From Pogostemon cablin (lineage: Eukaryota > Streptophyta > Magnoliopsida > Lamiales > Lamiaceae): a stretch of DNA of 64,000 nt. This document shows positions 24,952 through 36,109 of the stretch, one piece after another. The notes under the pieces were generated by a model that was given only the letters and a program-made list of their open reading frames with translations, made no database searches and was not told the origin of the DNA. The DNA lies in NCBI GenBank assembly GCA_023678885.1, contig CM042965.1, positions 26,145,777 to 26,209,776 on the forward strand, written 5' to 3'. Numbering within the stretch: the stretch's first letter is position 1; the number at the start of each line of letters is the position of its first letter. The position numbers and the translations under genes were made by a program.

Positions 24952-25168
24952 TTAAATGCTCTTCTCAAGGCTTACTACAATTCATCTCAAACTTGCTATT
25001 TTTGGCTTTGATCCCCCTTCATCTTCTCTCAAGGTAGTGTCAAGTACCTATCAAAACGAACAAGTGAGATAAAAAATTTTCCAAAGCAAATAATAAAAAG
25101 CAATAAAAAAATATCTCTATTAATACAAATCGAAACACTCATTCGTTAAACCACTAGCAACCGTTGCC

Positions 25169-25186
25169 TCCCCGGCAACGACGCCA
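25169..25186 (-). promoter_or_regulatory. Primer binding site (tRNA-Asp), inner copy
   Basis: On + this reads TCCCCGGCAACGACGCCA, the 3-prime 18 nt of plant tRNA-Asp including CCA with one mismatch. It is therefore complementary to the primer on the element strand. It is followed by TT and then TG, the first two bases of the LTR, before the tRNA-like copy begins. Confidence 0.8.
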
Positions 25187-25187
25187 T

Positions 25188-25258
25188 TTGTGGTATAGTG
25201 GTGAGTATTCCCGCCTGTCACGCGGGTGACCCGGGTTCGTTCCCCGGCAACGGCGCTA
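25188..25258 (+). tRNA. tRNA-Asp(GTC)-like sequence captured at the primer binding site
   Basis: GTGGTATAGTGGTGAG, then the anticodon arm CCCGCCTGTCACGCGGG with loop CTGTCAC (anticodon GTC), then the T arm CCGGGTTCGTTCCCCGG, the acceptor strand CAACGGCG at 25248-25255 and CTA at 25256-25258, where mature tRNA has CCA. It therefore covers about tRNA positions 5-73 plus the tail. The 5-prime acceptor half (about positions 1-4) is replaced by the inner primer-site sequence, so the acceptor stem cannot pair fully. The T loop reads TTCGTTC instead of the usual TTCGATC, a change at position 58. It is unlikely to be a working tRNA gene. It is best read as reverse-transcribed primer tRNA fixed in the element. 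Confidence 0.8.
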
Positions 25259-25260
25259 TT

Positions 25261-27063
25261 TGATTAGCCATAATATAGTGGGCATGACCAATTAAAGAAA
25301 TTATCGAACTACAGGGAGGAAGGTACCAGGGTCTAAGCGATCTCGTGTTTGTCATAGTATTATAGAGATGAACGAGAAGGGAAGATAATCAATAAATGAC
25401 AATAAAATAAATGGATAGATGAATGGGAGATGGATGAATGAGCCAAGTAGATAGAGATGAGATTAACAATACTTAAAGCATGGAAAATCTAGGTATCATG
25501 CAATGAATTCATATGTGTCATGGGAAAAAGGCTAAGGGCCAACACTAAGATCACCTAAACTCCCTCTCGGAATGAATAGGATATGGAATGACATTCATTG
25601 GATTGGTTCTCACTCAAACAATTCCAACTAGGTACTAAGCTTGAAATGAGAGTCCCTTCACATAATCTATTGACTTCTCAATCTAATAAATGATATGTTC
25701 TATCAAAGGGTTCTAAACTATGAAGGACTTCTCAATCTCTTCACAATCTATAATGCACATGAAGTGTTTGATGAAATGATTCACTTAATTATCCTAAATA
25801 TGCAATTGACTTCTCAATCTAATCACATGCTTAAAACAATTAAACACACAAATCATCATAAACCTCAAGATCTAAAGCATCAATGATAGAAAATCAATTA
25901 ACTCAATCAATATAATCATTCAATTGCAAAATACCAAAAATTATCCAACACAATTCATATTGCTAATCTCACAAGGGAGATTAGCCTCTCATATCCATAA
26001 GAAAATTAACATAGACATTAAATTCCTTACAAAACATGATAAACAATAGGTTTCAATACAAAGTGTAGATGAAAACTCCCTTGGATGTCTCCAATGGTGA
26101 TCTTCTTCTCCCCCTTACAATTCACCTCTCTTCCTTGCTTCTCTAGCTACTTGGATGAAGGATTTGATAGTTGGATGAAGGTAGATCCAAAGGGTGAAGA
26201 ATGGATGAAGGTGAAGGTGAAGAATGGAGGAAAAGGTGTGTGAGGTGTGTGTGGAAGGGGTGGAAATCGGATCTTATCTCAAAATATTGAAGTATTGGGT
26301 ATTTATACCCCTTGGGAGGCTTCTAGAAGGATTCTGATGTTGCAGCAACACGACTCGTGTGTTGCAACACGACCACAGGGTGGCCGTGTAGGCGTTTCTG
26401 ATGTCAGAAAACGACCAGGGCTTACAGGGCCATGTTGCGTAACACGGGTCGTGTTACGTAACACGGGCTGCGCAGTCTCACCGTTTCACGCATAACTTCC
26501 ACATTCGATCTCTGATTTGAGTAATTCTTGCGCTCATGTGATTTTCTTTTCTTTGGCTTTCTATCCATATAAAGATCTGACAAAACTTCCAGTATTTGAG
26601 GTTATAACAAGTCATGCAAAGTAGCACAACCGTGCTGAGTAGGAACAGCTTGCGCGACGTCACCATTTTAATCATAACTTTCTCGTTTCGGCTCCAATTG
26701 AAGTGTTTCTCATACCAAAATAATCCTCTTTTCTATGGCTTTCCAACCATGTATTACACTTCTAGTTTTGAGCTCCACAAGAGTACAGAAAAATTACACA
26801 AGTTGGACGTGCGTTTTTTCAGCATTTTGCTTGATTTGACTCATTCTCCCTCGTTTCAACTCCGAATTGAGATCCGCTTTTTCCTACATCTTCCTTATCA
26901 CGTCTAGGATCCATTTTTACCTAAAAATCATACGTTTGAGCTCATTCACACACATTTCAATAAAAACACAAAACACAATCAAATAACACATAAAATACGG
27001 ATAAAATCATACGAAAACACATATAAAAAGACACTAAAATCTATGTGAAAATATCACTCATCA
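25261..27063 (-). repeat. 5-prime LTR of the nested element
   Basis: 1803 bp. Contains the likely promoter: TATAAATA on the - strand at 26300-26307, about 35 bp downstream of an inverted-repeat array (26340-26470). Confidence 0.92.
26300..26307 (-). promoter_or_regulatory. LTR TATA box of the nested element
   Basis: TATAAATA on the - strand within GGGGTATAAATACCC. The same box is at 20769-20776 in the other LTR. The position and context fit a Pol II core promoter, with transcription running left; the start site is inferred. Confidence 0.55.
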
Positions 27064-27679
27064 TGTCACACCCCATAATCGGGTTGACATCCCCACACTT
27101 GGAGTGATACCCCTACACTTGAGGGTTTTAAGTGTTTCATGAATTTTAGAATTTTATCCAAATGTTACATAATCTTACATCAACTCACATGATAGTTATA
27201 ACATGTATGAGTAGTTTAATTTGAATTAAAGATATTCACATCTTCACTTGCCTTCTCAGCTAACACATTGTCATTTTGGGCTTTGTTTTCTTTATTTCTC
27301 AAAGAGTTCAATAACTCGATAAGCATTTAAGTGCCACAATAACAATACAAAGTGCATTACATATGCTACTAAAAATGAATTTCTCAATAATTTATCCTTA
27401 TAAAATCCAATGATCTCAGATCTAATATCTCTATAGATGTTCGTTATGTACGTATCGACTCCCGTAAATTATTTCGGGCTTCTCCCCAGTGCCAGAACCA
27501 TGAATGGTCTCGACATTCCCATTGGAGGATACATCCTTTGGGATACAAACCTAACAGAATTCACAGTTACTCTTTTGGAGTTATTAGCATTGGAGGTCTC
27601 AGATCCATCAATGTCCACCATCGGTATTCATATTGTGATTGTAGGTGCAGGGGATATAAACGATTTTAAGTCTTGCGAT

Positions 27680-28468
27680 TGTTGGAATATAGTGGGGTGC
27701 ACCAAATAATTCATTTACAATATGAATACTAAAATAAAATACAAGAAAGGGAGAAAGATAGATATATTAATCTTGTCGTAGGATCTGGATCTAACGCGGA
27801 ATTCGGATCTTCAAACCAAACTGGGGCGAGAACTGAATATGGATCTTGAATCGAGTCGAGATTGGATTTCTTCTCGCAAGACGTAAAATGCTCCAGTAGT
27901 GCTCCGATTCTTGGGAGAACGTCTCCAGAGGTAAAATGGTTCTTTATTTCCGGCAAAGCAGCACCACTATCGCTTGGATCGTCTAGACTATGCACTATAC
28001 ATGTGTATGCAGATGCTTGAATGATTTTGGTGTGTTGTTGTATATGGAATGCATGATGAATAAACATATTTATAGGCTTCAGGGACCACTCCACATATGG
28101 TAGGATTTGCGTACAGATTTGGCATTGATTCTGCAATAGATTTGGCAATGATTCTGATTGCAACAGATTTATATCGATTCTGTCACAAAACAGATTTGCC
28201 ATTGATTCTGTCACACCCAATCTTTGACCAACCAGACGTGTTACATGTCGTATCTGCTGGAGAGGATCTGGGCTTCGTGGGCTCCCCAATCACGGCCTGC
28301 TATATGCCCAAAATTAAATAAACTATTGGACTAGCTCAAGGCCCAAAAACCCAATTTATTATATTTAATTCTCTCCACATATGAGAGTAATTTCACTCAC
28401 TTTAATTATTATTTAATTGGTGATTAATTTATTTATTAATTCTTACTAACTAATTAAATTCCCCAACA
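27680..28468 (-). repeat. 5-prime LTR of the outer element
   Basis: 789 bp, begins TGTTGGAATATAG and ends TTCCCCAACA; partner of 18205-19000. Confidence 0.88.
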
Positions 28469-28745
28469 ATCGAGTCATACCTATCCTTACGAAGAAAGTT
28501 TTATGTGAGTTGTCTTGCAGTAACATAATTTAATTTATTTTTCTTTATTCGGTATTTTTTTTATTAAATATTTTATTACTTTTTATCCATTTCACTAAAA
28601 ATTTATAAAATAATTTAATTGGATAATTCTACTTTTCATTAATCATATTTTATCAAAAATGTTACTTTTTATCCATATTATGTAACTATTTAGTAAGATA
28701 ATTTGATTACATTAGTTTTTGCCCGAGAAGTATTTATTCGGCACA
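28469..28745. other. AT-rich spacer
   Basis: Flanking DNA between the outer LTR element and the Helitron. It resembles decayed TACTTTTTATCC-type repeats. No gene. Confidence 0.4.
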
Positions 28746-30277
28746 TCTTTAATATACTAAACCAGAGTTTAATTTTGATGAAGTGTCATCTCCAGAATTA
28801 TCCTCAATTATATATTTTTTTATTCTTAATTTTTAATAATTATTTTATGAATATATCTTAATTAATATATTTATTTATTATAATTAATAGGAGATATCTA
28901 TCATAATACATATATCCTGCTATTTACTTAATATATTATTTATTTTAATTATTATTTAATTAGGAGATAAAGAAATATCTTTAATATACTAACGATATAT
29001 CTACTTATAAATATATCTACCTAAAAATAAGACTTTTTATTCATTTATTCATTCTCTCTCGAAAATTGAACAGTAGCTTTCTTCAAGTTCCGAAAAACAG
29101 GTTCGTTTTTTTTTCTACATATTTTAAATTTTCTTTAGATTATTTTTGGGGTTTTTTATTCAATTTTTTATTATTATTAATGCATGAATTAAATTTGTCT
29201 TATATACATCTTTATATTTAACTTTTTTAATGGCCAAATTTACAATTTTTAAACGAATTTTTTTATGATTCCTTTTTTTTTTCTTATTTCTTCAAATTCT
29301 TCGAATTGATTTAATTTATATTAATTTAATTTTACTTCTTTTAATTTTTATGTTTCTTCTTAATAATTTTCGTTATTTTTTAAAATTAATTTTTATTGGT
29401 TAATATTATAATGTCTCTTTTTATTTTTTAAATTTTTGTTTGATTATTTTTTGTTTTAATATCATGTTTTCTCTTTTACATTTTTTATTATTATCTTTAG
29501 ATTATTTTTTATTTTTTTATTCAGTTTTTTTATTATTATTAGTACGTGAATTAAATTTGTCTTATTTCTTTTTGTTAAACTTTTTTCATGGCCAAATTTA
29601 AAAAAAAAAATTAAACGAATTTTGTTATGATTTCTTTTATGATTTATTCGAATTGATTTATATTAAGTTAATTTAACTTCTTTCAATTTCTATGTTTCTT
29701 CATAATAATTTTTGTTATTTTTAATTGATTTCTATTGATTAATATCATATTGTCTCTTTTATATTTTTTCAATTTTCGTTTCATTTTTTTATTCTATTTT
29801 TTTAATTAATACGTAAATAAATTTGTCCTTTATTATTATTATTAATATTATTTTTATGTTTAAGATTTCAATTTATTTTAATTAATTTTGTTACGATTTT
29901 TTTTCTTTTCTTATTTCTTCAAATTGATTTATATTAATTTATTTTATGAGTGTATCTTAATTAATATATTTATTTATTTATTATAATTAATAGGAGATAT
30001 CTATTCATATATATACACATATATTTACTTAATATTATTTAAATTAATTATTAATATTAATTATTATTTTCTTAGGAGATAAAGGGATATTTTTAATATA
30101 TTAAATATCTATCTATCTATAAATAAGTTTTTTTATTCATTCATTCTCTTCCACGAAAATAGAACAAAAGCTTTCTTCAAGATTCGAAAAAAAGGTACCA
30201 TTTTTTTTTCAAAAAATAATATCATGTCTCTTTTACATTTTTTTATTTTCTTTATATTATTTTTTGTTTTTTATTTA

Positions 30278-30341
<64 letters not shown>

Positions 30342-31133
30342 TAGTACCACTACTTGAATTGAATTTGCCTTATTTCTTTTCGTTAAACTTTTTTCTTGGC
30401 CAAATTTACAATTTTATAAACGAATTTTATTATGATTAATTTTTTTTTTCTTATTTCTTCGTATTCTTCGAATTGACTTATATTAAATTAATTTTACTTC
30501 TATTGGTTAATATCATATTTTTTTGTTTTAGTTCTTTTGTTTTAATTAATACGTAAATTAAATTTGTCTTTTGTTATTATTTATTATTAATTCTCTTTAT
30601 GGACAAAATTTTAATTTATTTTAAATAATTTTGTTATGATTTCTTTTCTTTTCTTATTTCTTCAAATTGATTTATATTAATTTAATTTTACTTCTTTTAA
30701 TTTTTATGTTTCTTTTTAATAGTTTTTCATTATTTTTTTAATTGTTTTTTATTTTAATGTTTTTTATAAGTATGTAAAAATTAAGTTTATTCTTTCTTAT
30801 TTTTTCAGATTAAAATATGCCGCATTTTTTTTATAATTCTCCTTTCTATCTATTTTTTTCGTTTTTGAATTTCTATTAATTAGTTTCATTAATATTTTAT
30901 TTTAATTTCTTTTTATTTGATAAAGATATATGTTATTTTTACTATAATTTTTCCTTTAGGATATCAAATGAGAGTTTTATTTTGATACAATCTTGATTTC
31001 AATTTTTTTTATAATACTTTTATTTCCTTCTATTAATACATATTAATTTTATTATAATATATATATATATATATATATTTATTGTTAGTAAATTATAATT
31101 TTATGCCCGCTTAATACGCGGAATTTGTACTAG
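28746..31133 (+). mobile_element. Non-autonomous Helitron, about 2.4 kb
   Basis: Begins TCTTTAATATACTAAACCAG after an A (28745) and ends CTAG (31130-31133) before a T, as expected for insertion between A and T with no target duplication. About 10 nt before CTAG there is a GC-rich hairpin, CCGC-TTAATAC-GCGG type (31106-31120), the usual 3-prime terminator. The interior is extremely T-rich and has no Rep/helicase reading frame. A segment near the 5-prime part (about 28960-29110) is repeated in diverged form at about 29990-30190 (AGGAGATAAAG...AAGCTTTCTTCAAG). Confidence 0.72.
30281..30341. repeat. (ATT)n microsatellite
   Basis: About 20 ATT units inside the Helitron. Confidence 0.95.
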
Positions 31134-32052
31134 TTAGAATATATAAGAGTATTTACTTTTTATACGTTAATATTTTAATATAGTGAAACTTAACTGTTAT
31201 TCCCACAACACTATTAAATTTTAACGTTATAGTCACTTCCTTTCACATATAATGTACTTTAAATTTATTCATTACCAAAAAAAAATACAAAATTGCCTTT
31301 AAAAAATTTTTTAAAAAATGAATTTTCTTAATTTGTGCGTAAATAATAAACATGAAGATAAAAATGAGATGAAAAAGTAAATTAATTACTGTCTCTTTAA
31401 AAAAATTAAATTTAATAATCACAACTTTAGTTACCATGACTCTAATCTAAAAATTTCAAACAATATTTTTATTTTTTAAAGATCAGCGATATCCAGATTT
31501 ACTTACAACACTGGACTACAAAGAATAATTTTCCTTTGTAAAGGGTATATATCTCTTCTTTATTATACTTCAAACTTATTTTTTATTTTATGAAAGGCTA
31601 GAGGTACTTATTTTGAACAAGACAAACATTAATATATTAAATTCCTATTTTGATACAATAGATAGGCTTATAATTGATGCAGAGGATTCCTCTTTTAATA
31701 ATAATGATAGTCTTATTTATTTATTTTTTGTCATTTTTTTTCTGAGAAATTCATTTTTTGAGATTAATAAAAAGTGATAAGAGTTTAAAATTAAAATCGT
31801 CTCATACAAAATTTATTTTATTTAAAATAGTTATAGAAAACCTTAATTTTTTTAACAATAGTCTAATACTTTTTAAATTCTCACCAAAATAGTTATTTTT
31901 ACTTAAAATTGTTCAATTTTTTCTAATTTTATAGGACTGACCATGAGACCGAATCAGTGCTTTTACAATAATTATGAGATGAAATTAGTGAAAATGAATG
32001 TCCTAATTATTTTGGAATCTTTTCAAATAAAGTAAAAAGATACGGAACGATT
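31134..32052. other. AT-rich spacer with a dispersed repeat
   Basis: The part at about 31780-32052 (AAAATCGTCTCATACAAA ... GATACGGAACGATTTAT) has a diverged copy at 54478-54787. No gene is seen. Confidence 0.5.
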
Positions 32053-32171
32053 TATTCCCTTCGTCCCATAGCAAGAGGATCTTTTACTTTTTATAAGTGG
32101 ATTAATGAGTATTATTATTTAATATGGGGTGGGTAGTTCTATTAGTGGGAGTGTGACCCCATATTTTTTCA

Positions 32172-33650
32172 AAGTTCTGTATATTTATAGAAAGTCAAGG
32201 AAGAGAGGATCGCGTGAGCGTAAGAATCACTCAAATCGGAATTCAGATGTGGAAGTTATGCTCGAAACGGTGAGACTGCGTAATATTGCTTGACCAAAAC
32301 TGAGTTGCTCGACCAAGATCATTTTGGTCGAGCAATGGTTAAGAAAGACACAGGAAGGAGTTTTAGCTTACAGACATGCCGCTCGACCATGGCCAACCTG
32401 CTCGATCAAGAGTTGTTTGGTCGAGCAAGGACACGGAAGCCAGATTTATCGAATTTTACACCTCAAGTGAGTGTATGTGCGTATTTTTCAAGAAAAAACC
32501 TAGTAAAGATCCATAAAGAGCTTACAAGTATAAAAGAGGATACAAATCACACTAAGGAAGAACACAACCATCCTACACCACTTCACAAGGGGGGATCACC
32601 CCAACCATCATCCACATCCTTTCCACCATCCGTCCATCACTGTGAAGATTCATCTATTGAATCAAGAGGAGAATTAAGAGGAGGATTCAAGATGGATAAG
32701 GACGCGACGACGCCAACATCTAGGGTTTTTATCGTTTCTTAATTTATCTTGTAATTTTTCAGACATATGGGTAAGATCTATCCAAAGATCTATCCAACCC
32801 TCATGTTAATTTGTTCTTTGCAACATCATGGGCTATAACCATTTTGGTAGTATAGGGTTTTGAAAGTTTTATATATTAATTAAACTCTCTTGTGTGTCCT
32901 CCGTACAACACTACTTGTGGATTTATTTTATATATGACTATGCATTTTTAATCCATATTCAGAGTTGTTTTATGCATCTTCAACTGTTATATAGAGTTTG
33001 AATATATCTTGGTTGTTGATTGAACGCGTTCACTGCTAAATAGGGTTTTATGTTATGATTCTACGTGAGGGGACTATGAAGTTTCATTAGAACTGTCATA
33101 TATGAATGTTTATTAATTGAATTGAATTCAGGTTAATAAGCAGGATAAAGAGGTTAATTTTATAGTACCTATAAAGAGAGATAATATCGGATTAGAGTAC
33201 CAATCTTAGGGAAAAATAATTGATACTGATAGTACCTAGAAAGGGGGGTGAAATTATATCTCTTGCTCCAAGGTTATTCACACGTGTTACACGCATATTT
33301 ACTGGTGTTTATAGAGCAGATTTGCATGGTTTAGTGATGCTTCCATAGTCCACAAGGTTGAGTCGGCTAGCACACTTGAGAGGGAAATTAATAAGTAGAA
33401 CTAAATTACCCTAGAGCTACCTATTCTCTAAACTTTGTTTTACTTCGAATTCTTCTAGTGCAATTTCATTTTTAATTTTTATTTAATTTTTAGCATATTA
33501 TTGTCACTTATTTTAATTAATTTATTTAATAATTAAATTAATAATACATCGTCCTTTGAGTTCGATATTTTACTTGGTCGCTTGCCTAAGCTGCAATTGA
33601 TATCCTTAATACTTAGGGATTAATTTTGCGTGCAACGAAAACACTCATCA
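32172..33650 (+). repeat. Partial solo LTR of the Athila-like family
   Basis: The part from about 32700 to 33650 aligns with the complement of the LTR at 36110-37796: shared stretches include CATCTAGGGTTT, AATTTATCTTGTAATTTT, TCCGTACAACACTACTTGTG, GCGTTCACTGCT and the end ACACTCATCA. It lies in + orientation with a TATA-like GTATAAAAGAGG at about 32529-32540 and an inverted-repeat array at 32283-32430. No interior follows, so it is a solo or truncated LTR. The expected TG start and 5-bp duplication were not found. The upstream block (32172-32280) resembles the U3 of the 19.7-27 kb element instead. Confidence 0.7.
32283..32430 (+). repeat. Palindromic array in LTR U3 (GCTCGACCA type)
   Basis: Alternating GCTCGACCA and TGGTCGAGCA: for example TTGCTCGACCAAGATC followed by TTTGGTCGAGCAATGG, then GCTCGACCATGG, GCTCGATCAAG and TTGGTCGAGCAAGG. 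It lies about 100 bp upstream of the TATA-like box near 32530. Confidence 0.65.
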
Positions 33651-33669
33651 AGAACGGAGAGAGTATATT

Positions 33670-34058
33670 TTAAATTCAAAAGTAGTAATATTTTAATAAA
33701 AAAGTAATAATATATTCATGAAAAGTGATAATTTTTTAAGTGAACAATCTCAAGAATAATTAAAAAGCGATATTATCATTTTTATTAAAAAGTAATGACT
33801 TTTAAAAAAAATTACTCTCACAAAAATTAATAATGTTAAAAAAAATTACCTATTCATCAAGATTCAAGAATATTTTCACGTGAGAAACGTGAAAATTTGG
33901 ATTAATTTGAATCTTTCCCATATTGATTGGGAAAAAAATATACTATGTACACCGAACGTAGTTGCAGTAATGATACATGATGACGATGTAAAGGGTAAAG
34001 ATATGTAAAGGGTAAAGATTCCATTGTTTAATTCACTCAACTTATAATTACAACATGT
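33670..34058. other. AT-rich spacer
   Basis: Degenerate AAAAGTAATAA / TTCATGAAAAGTGAT repeats. No gene is seen. Confidence 0.4.
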
Positions 34059-34540
34059 ACCATCACTAGAGCTGTTAAACGAACCGAGCCGCTCGAGTAC
34101 TCGGTTCGGCTCGGCTCGTTAAACTCGAGCTCGGCTCGACTCGTTGACTATTCGAGCTCGAGTTCGAGCTCGCCCTTTTGCTCGTTTTCTTAACGAGTCG
34201 AGCTCGGCTCGGCTCGTTTAGGCTCGAAAATAATAATTAATAATAATATTATTATTATTATATAATTATAATAGTATATAATAAAATAAATATTTTAAAT
34301 ATGATAAAAATATAAAATATATTAGTTAATACTCGACTCGACTCGGCTCGAAAACTCAATATTTTTGCTTAACGAGTCGAGCTCGAGCTCGCTCGAGTAT
34401 TTTTCGAGTCAAGCCGAGCTCGTACATAAGCTCGTCACCATAACGAGCCGAGCTCGAGCTCGGCTCGATATGTACTCGAGCCGAGCTCGAGTATGGGATA
34501 CTCGATCGAGCTCGGCTCGTTTAACACACCTAACCATCAC
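34059..34540. mobile_element. hAT-type MITE with 8-bp target duplication
   Basis: The element is 34067-34532 (466 bp). The 8-bp duplication ACCATCAC stands at 34059-34066 and 34533-34540. The inverted ends are TAGAGCTGTTAAACGAACCG and, read on -, TAGGTGTGTTAAACGAGCCG. Both sides are dense in GAGCTCG/CTCGAGC/GGCTCG motifs, and the centre is AT-rich (34229-34330). The 8-bp duplication and end sequence fit the hAT superfamily. There is no transposase. Confidence 0.88.
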
Positions 34541-34934
34541 AAGGATTGCCAATATACCAGCATGAAAAGTGACAAAGTAAATTTTCTTTCATTCATTAAT
34601 TACTCTTATCCTTTTAAATCTCACTATTATTAAACTAATTATTTCTATTCTAATTTTCATTTCGGAATTTAAATAATACTCCATATGGGAGCAAACTTTT
34701 CTTACCTTAGTTGTTAATTAACTACTCACCTCATCCCAAAATTATTTTCACATGAAAATAATTTTGACCTATTATAATCTCAATTCAAACCACTTATTTT
34801 GGTTTCAAATAATACTATTGGTTATAAGAGGTGGGAATGAGCTATCACCTTTAACCTTTGTTACTATTTTTTTTCTAGCCCACATGAGGGATTAGTCTAA
34901 CATAATTAAAGTAATAAAATAAATAAATAATTCA
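34541..34934. other. AT-rich spacer
   Basis: No gene or complete element is seen. Confidence 0.4.
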
Positions 34935-35693
34935 TTACAATAATCCATGGAGTCTAATTCAAAGGAAATTACAAAAAAAATTAAAACTCCCATTCAATTT
35001 AACACCAAAAATGTTGGAGATCTTCAATTGCTTCTTGAAATTCCTCTTATTGCTCTTGAATTTTTCTTGAGGTCTATAACACCAAAAATAGAAGAAAGAT
35101 GATAGATTGATGATGAAGGTGTAAAATATGAAAAAAAAAGAAAAGAAAAGTATGTGGTGTGTGTTTTTCAGAATCTGCCTTCTCCAGTTGTGGCTTCAAG
35201 ATTGAAATTGGGGGTATTTATACCCCCTTGAGAAACCCTGAATTCGAACTTAATAGGTGGACATTTTTCAGTGAAATTCAACTTAATTTCCGTGCTTCGG
35301 TCAAATTTCCATGCAAGTCACGTTTCATCAAACTGGAAGATGATTTCTTCCTCTGATTTGCACAAAAATTTGACCGAGTTTTACTGATTCGATCGACTTT
35401 TCGTGCTTTTCCCTATTTTCTAAATCCACGCGGTAAGAGAAATTTGATCGAATATTTGAGAAATTCGACTGAGTTTTTATGGCATACTTCAGATTTTCAC
35501 TTCATCTAGACTTTCTGCTCGATTCTCCTTCCAAAATGTCTATTTAAAATCAATGTAAGTTCAAGTTAGTGAATTTCATAAAATCCATCAACATCACCAA
35601 AAATACGATGCAAACAAACAAAATGAGCACAAAACGAATATAAAAATACTACAAAATCTAGGTGAATCAGACGACAATCAGCCAACATGAAAT
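34935..35693 (-). repeat. Fragment of an LTR related to the nested-element LTRs
   Basis: GGGGGTATTTATACCCCC at 35210-35227 matches the TATA region of the other LTRs (- strand). Downstream GATTCGATCGAC and TTTGACCGAG motifs (35345-35480) look like a decayed inverted-repeat array. The right end CAAAATCTAGGTGAA resembles AAAATCTAGGTGAA at the end of 19731-21543. The left border is uncertain, and no interior or target duplication was found. Confidence 0.5.
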
Positions 35694-36109
35694 TGTACAG
35701 TTTTCATGTAGATATAATAAGTTTAGATATGAAAACATATTATAACATAATGATAAAAAAATATAATATAATTTGATAATAGTGTGGTGTAAACTTTATT
35801 CTAAATCAGAGTTAGCATTGGTTTAATGTGTTAGATGTCTTAACCATGTTTTGGACGTGTTGCATGGGGTTTATATGCAATACACGTGGAGAAAATCGAT
35901 TTGGAATCAAAATGAGTAAATTAGCATGCCATCTAGAGAAAGAGTTCACGGGGTCTATTGTAGCGGTTTGATTGATGGTTAAAAAGATTAGATTGTAGCA
36001 GTTATGGACTTAGTTAGGTGGCTTAACATGTCAGTTATCTGTTGGAGGTGGTTTGAGCTAATTTCATAATCATTTGATAGCTAAACACGAGTCAAGAAAA
36101 CCGTATCAG
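35694..36109. other. Spacer left of the Athila-like element
   Basis: No gene is seen. It ends with the putative target duplication ATCAG (36105-36109), whose partner on the right was not found. Confidence 0.4.

Larger units (their letters stand above)
19731..27063 (-). mobile_element. Nested non-autonomous LTR retrotransposon, 7.3 kb, tRNA-Asp primed
   Basis: Inserted in the outer element. Long LTRs (19731-21543 and 25261-27063) begin TGATTAGCCA and end ATCACTCATCA. A perfect 5-bp duplication TGTCA lies at 19726-19730 and 27064-27068. The primer site near 25169-25258 and the polypurine tract beside 21544 (CACCCCCAAACTT read on +) show the element reads on the - strand. The 3.7-kb interior has one broken gag-like reading frame and no protease, RT or integrase, so it must be mobilised in trans, presumably by a Ty3/gypsy relative using the same tRNA. 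The two LTRs are nearly identical, so this insertion is much younger than its host. Confidence 0.92.
18205..28468 (-). mobile_element. Non-autonomous LTR retrotransposon (host of a nested element)
   Basis: LTRs at 18205-19000 and 27680-28468 begin TGTTGG and end CCAACA, with matching 5-bp duplications ATCGA at 18200-18204 and 28469-28473. Just inside the left LTR, 19001-19010 reads ATCCCCCACA. On the - strand this is the polypurine tract GTGGGGGAT, typical of Ty1/copia-like elements, so the element reads right to left. After removing the nested element at 19731-27063 and one duplication copy, the interior is only about 1.3 kb (19001-19730 and 27069-27679) with no gag or pol. It is therefore of TRIM/LARD type and depends on another element. 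No convincing primer binding site is seen beside the right LTR. Confidence 0.88.
32053..33669. mobile_element. MITE split by an LTR fragment
   Basis: A Stowaway-like left end, ATTCCCTTCGTCCCATAGC (32053-32071), has its matching right end ACGGAGAGAGTAT only after the LTR fragment that ends at 33650. Part of the MITE between the two halves seems lost. Confidence 0.45.

Noticed and set aside
25188..25258. Functional nuclear tRNA-Asp gene
   Set aside because: The 5-prime acceptor half does not pair, the T loop is altered, a CCA-like tail is encoded, and it lies exactly at the primer site of an LTR element.
19726..27068. Autonomous gypsy element
   Set aside because: No protease, RT, RNase H or integrase motifs were found in any frame of the interior.
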